This document shows, in pieces, positions 5,940-6,116 of a stretch of 6,116 nucleotides of DNA (position 1 is the first letter of the stretch; the number at the start of each line of letters is the position of its first letter). The stretch is from CAMEON01 sp045577755 (GTDB taxonomy: Bacteria; Bacillota; Clostridia; Oscillospirales; CAG-272): assembly GCA_045577755.1 (NCBI GenBank), contig JAZNJA010000065.1:1-6116 (forward strand), in the 5' to 3' direction. The notes beneath the pieces are model-generated. The model saw only the letters and a list, made by a program, of their open reading frames with translations. It did not search any database and had not been told where the DNA came from. Position numbers and translations under genes: made by a program.

Positions 5940-6084
5940 CACCTCATCACCCGCTTCGCGGGAGCTTCTCCTCAAGGAGAAGCCTAGGTTACCACGACCC
6001 CAAAGACCCATGTATATCAAGGGTTGCGGTTACCGAAGCCTTCTCCTTGAGGAGAAGGTGTCGGCGAAGCCGACGGATGAGGTG
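5940..6084. repeat. Repeat C: second class of palindromic element
   Basis: Outer arms CACCTCATC (5940-5948) and GATGAGGTG (6076-6084) pair perfectly. Inner arms of 18 bp (5965-5982 with 6040-6057) also pair perfectly around a 57-nt loop, and each inner arm is itself a palindrome (CTTCTCCT-CA-AGGAGAAG and CTTCTCCT-TG-AGGAGAAG). Mini-hairpins CCCGC-TTC-GCGGG (5950-5962) and GTCGGC-GAA-GCCGAC (6060-6074) lie between outer and inner arms. The plan equals that of repeats A and B with unrelated sequence. An 8-bp inverted pair (GGAACAGA at 5913-5920, TCTGTTCC at 6104-6111) flanks it and may mark its ends. No T-run follows, so it is not a canonical terminator. It holds no supported gene. Confidence 0.85.
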
Positions 6085-6116
6085 GCCCCCTGAAACATAC
6101 TGATCTGTTCCTTCAA

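Noticed and set aside
4203..6020. 605-codon open frame on the minus strand
   Set aside because: It runs opposite two well-supported hydrolase genes and through repeat C. Its product is low-complexity (V, L, H, D, G rich) with internally repeated segments that mirror the duplicated plus-strand genes. It shows no family motif.

Overview
The window looks like chromosomal DNA from a GC-rich, probably gut-associated member of the Clostridia (Oscillospiraceae-like). The basis is indirect: strong AGGAGG-type ribosome binding sites, GC-rich codon choice with normal stop codons, an intact bacterial queA, and imperfect palindromes of the GTCATCCTGAGCGGAG and CACCTCATC...CTTCTCC types, which I recall as common in such genomes (from memory, not searched). 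No phage, plasmid, transposase, tRNA, rRNA or CRISPR signal is visible.

Layout: (1) 1-140, a near-perfect 99-bp palindrome (repeat A) with a short terminal motif. (2) 168-307, a sigma-A-type promoter and a leader of about 100 nt. (3) 308-3169, three genes on the plus strand: queA (tRNA queuosine synthesis), an overlapping gene for a secreted beta-helix lipoprotein, and a 163-aa uncharacterised protein with a CxCxxC motif. (4) 3199-5891, three tandem paralogous genes for cytoplasmic metallo-beta-lactamase-fold hydrolases with a ComEC-like motif set. The first is separated from the other two by repeat B, almost identical to repeat A. (5) 5891-6116, repeat C, a palindrome unrelated in sequence but built on the same plan, with a left border motif shared with A and B.

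All six genes point the same way. Gaps are -4, 34, 29, 209 and 15 bp, and the only convincing promoter lies before queA, so one long transcript is plausible, with repeat B as a possible processing or attenuation point. Functionally the genes do not form an obvious pathway. queA is a housekeeping gene, the lipoprotein probably acts at the cell surface, and the substrate of the three hydrolases is unknown. The main points of interest are the amplified hydrolase family and the repeat elements that frame it. Long open frames on the minus strand, including one of 605 codons opposite the second and third hydrolase genes, are shadows of GC-rich plus-strand genes and are not annotated.
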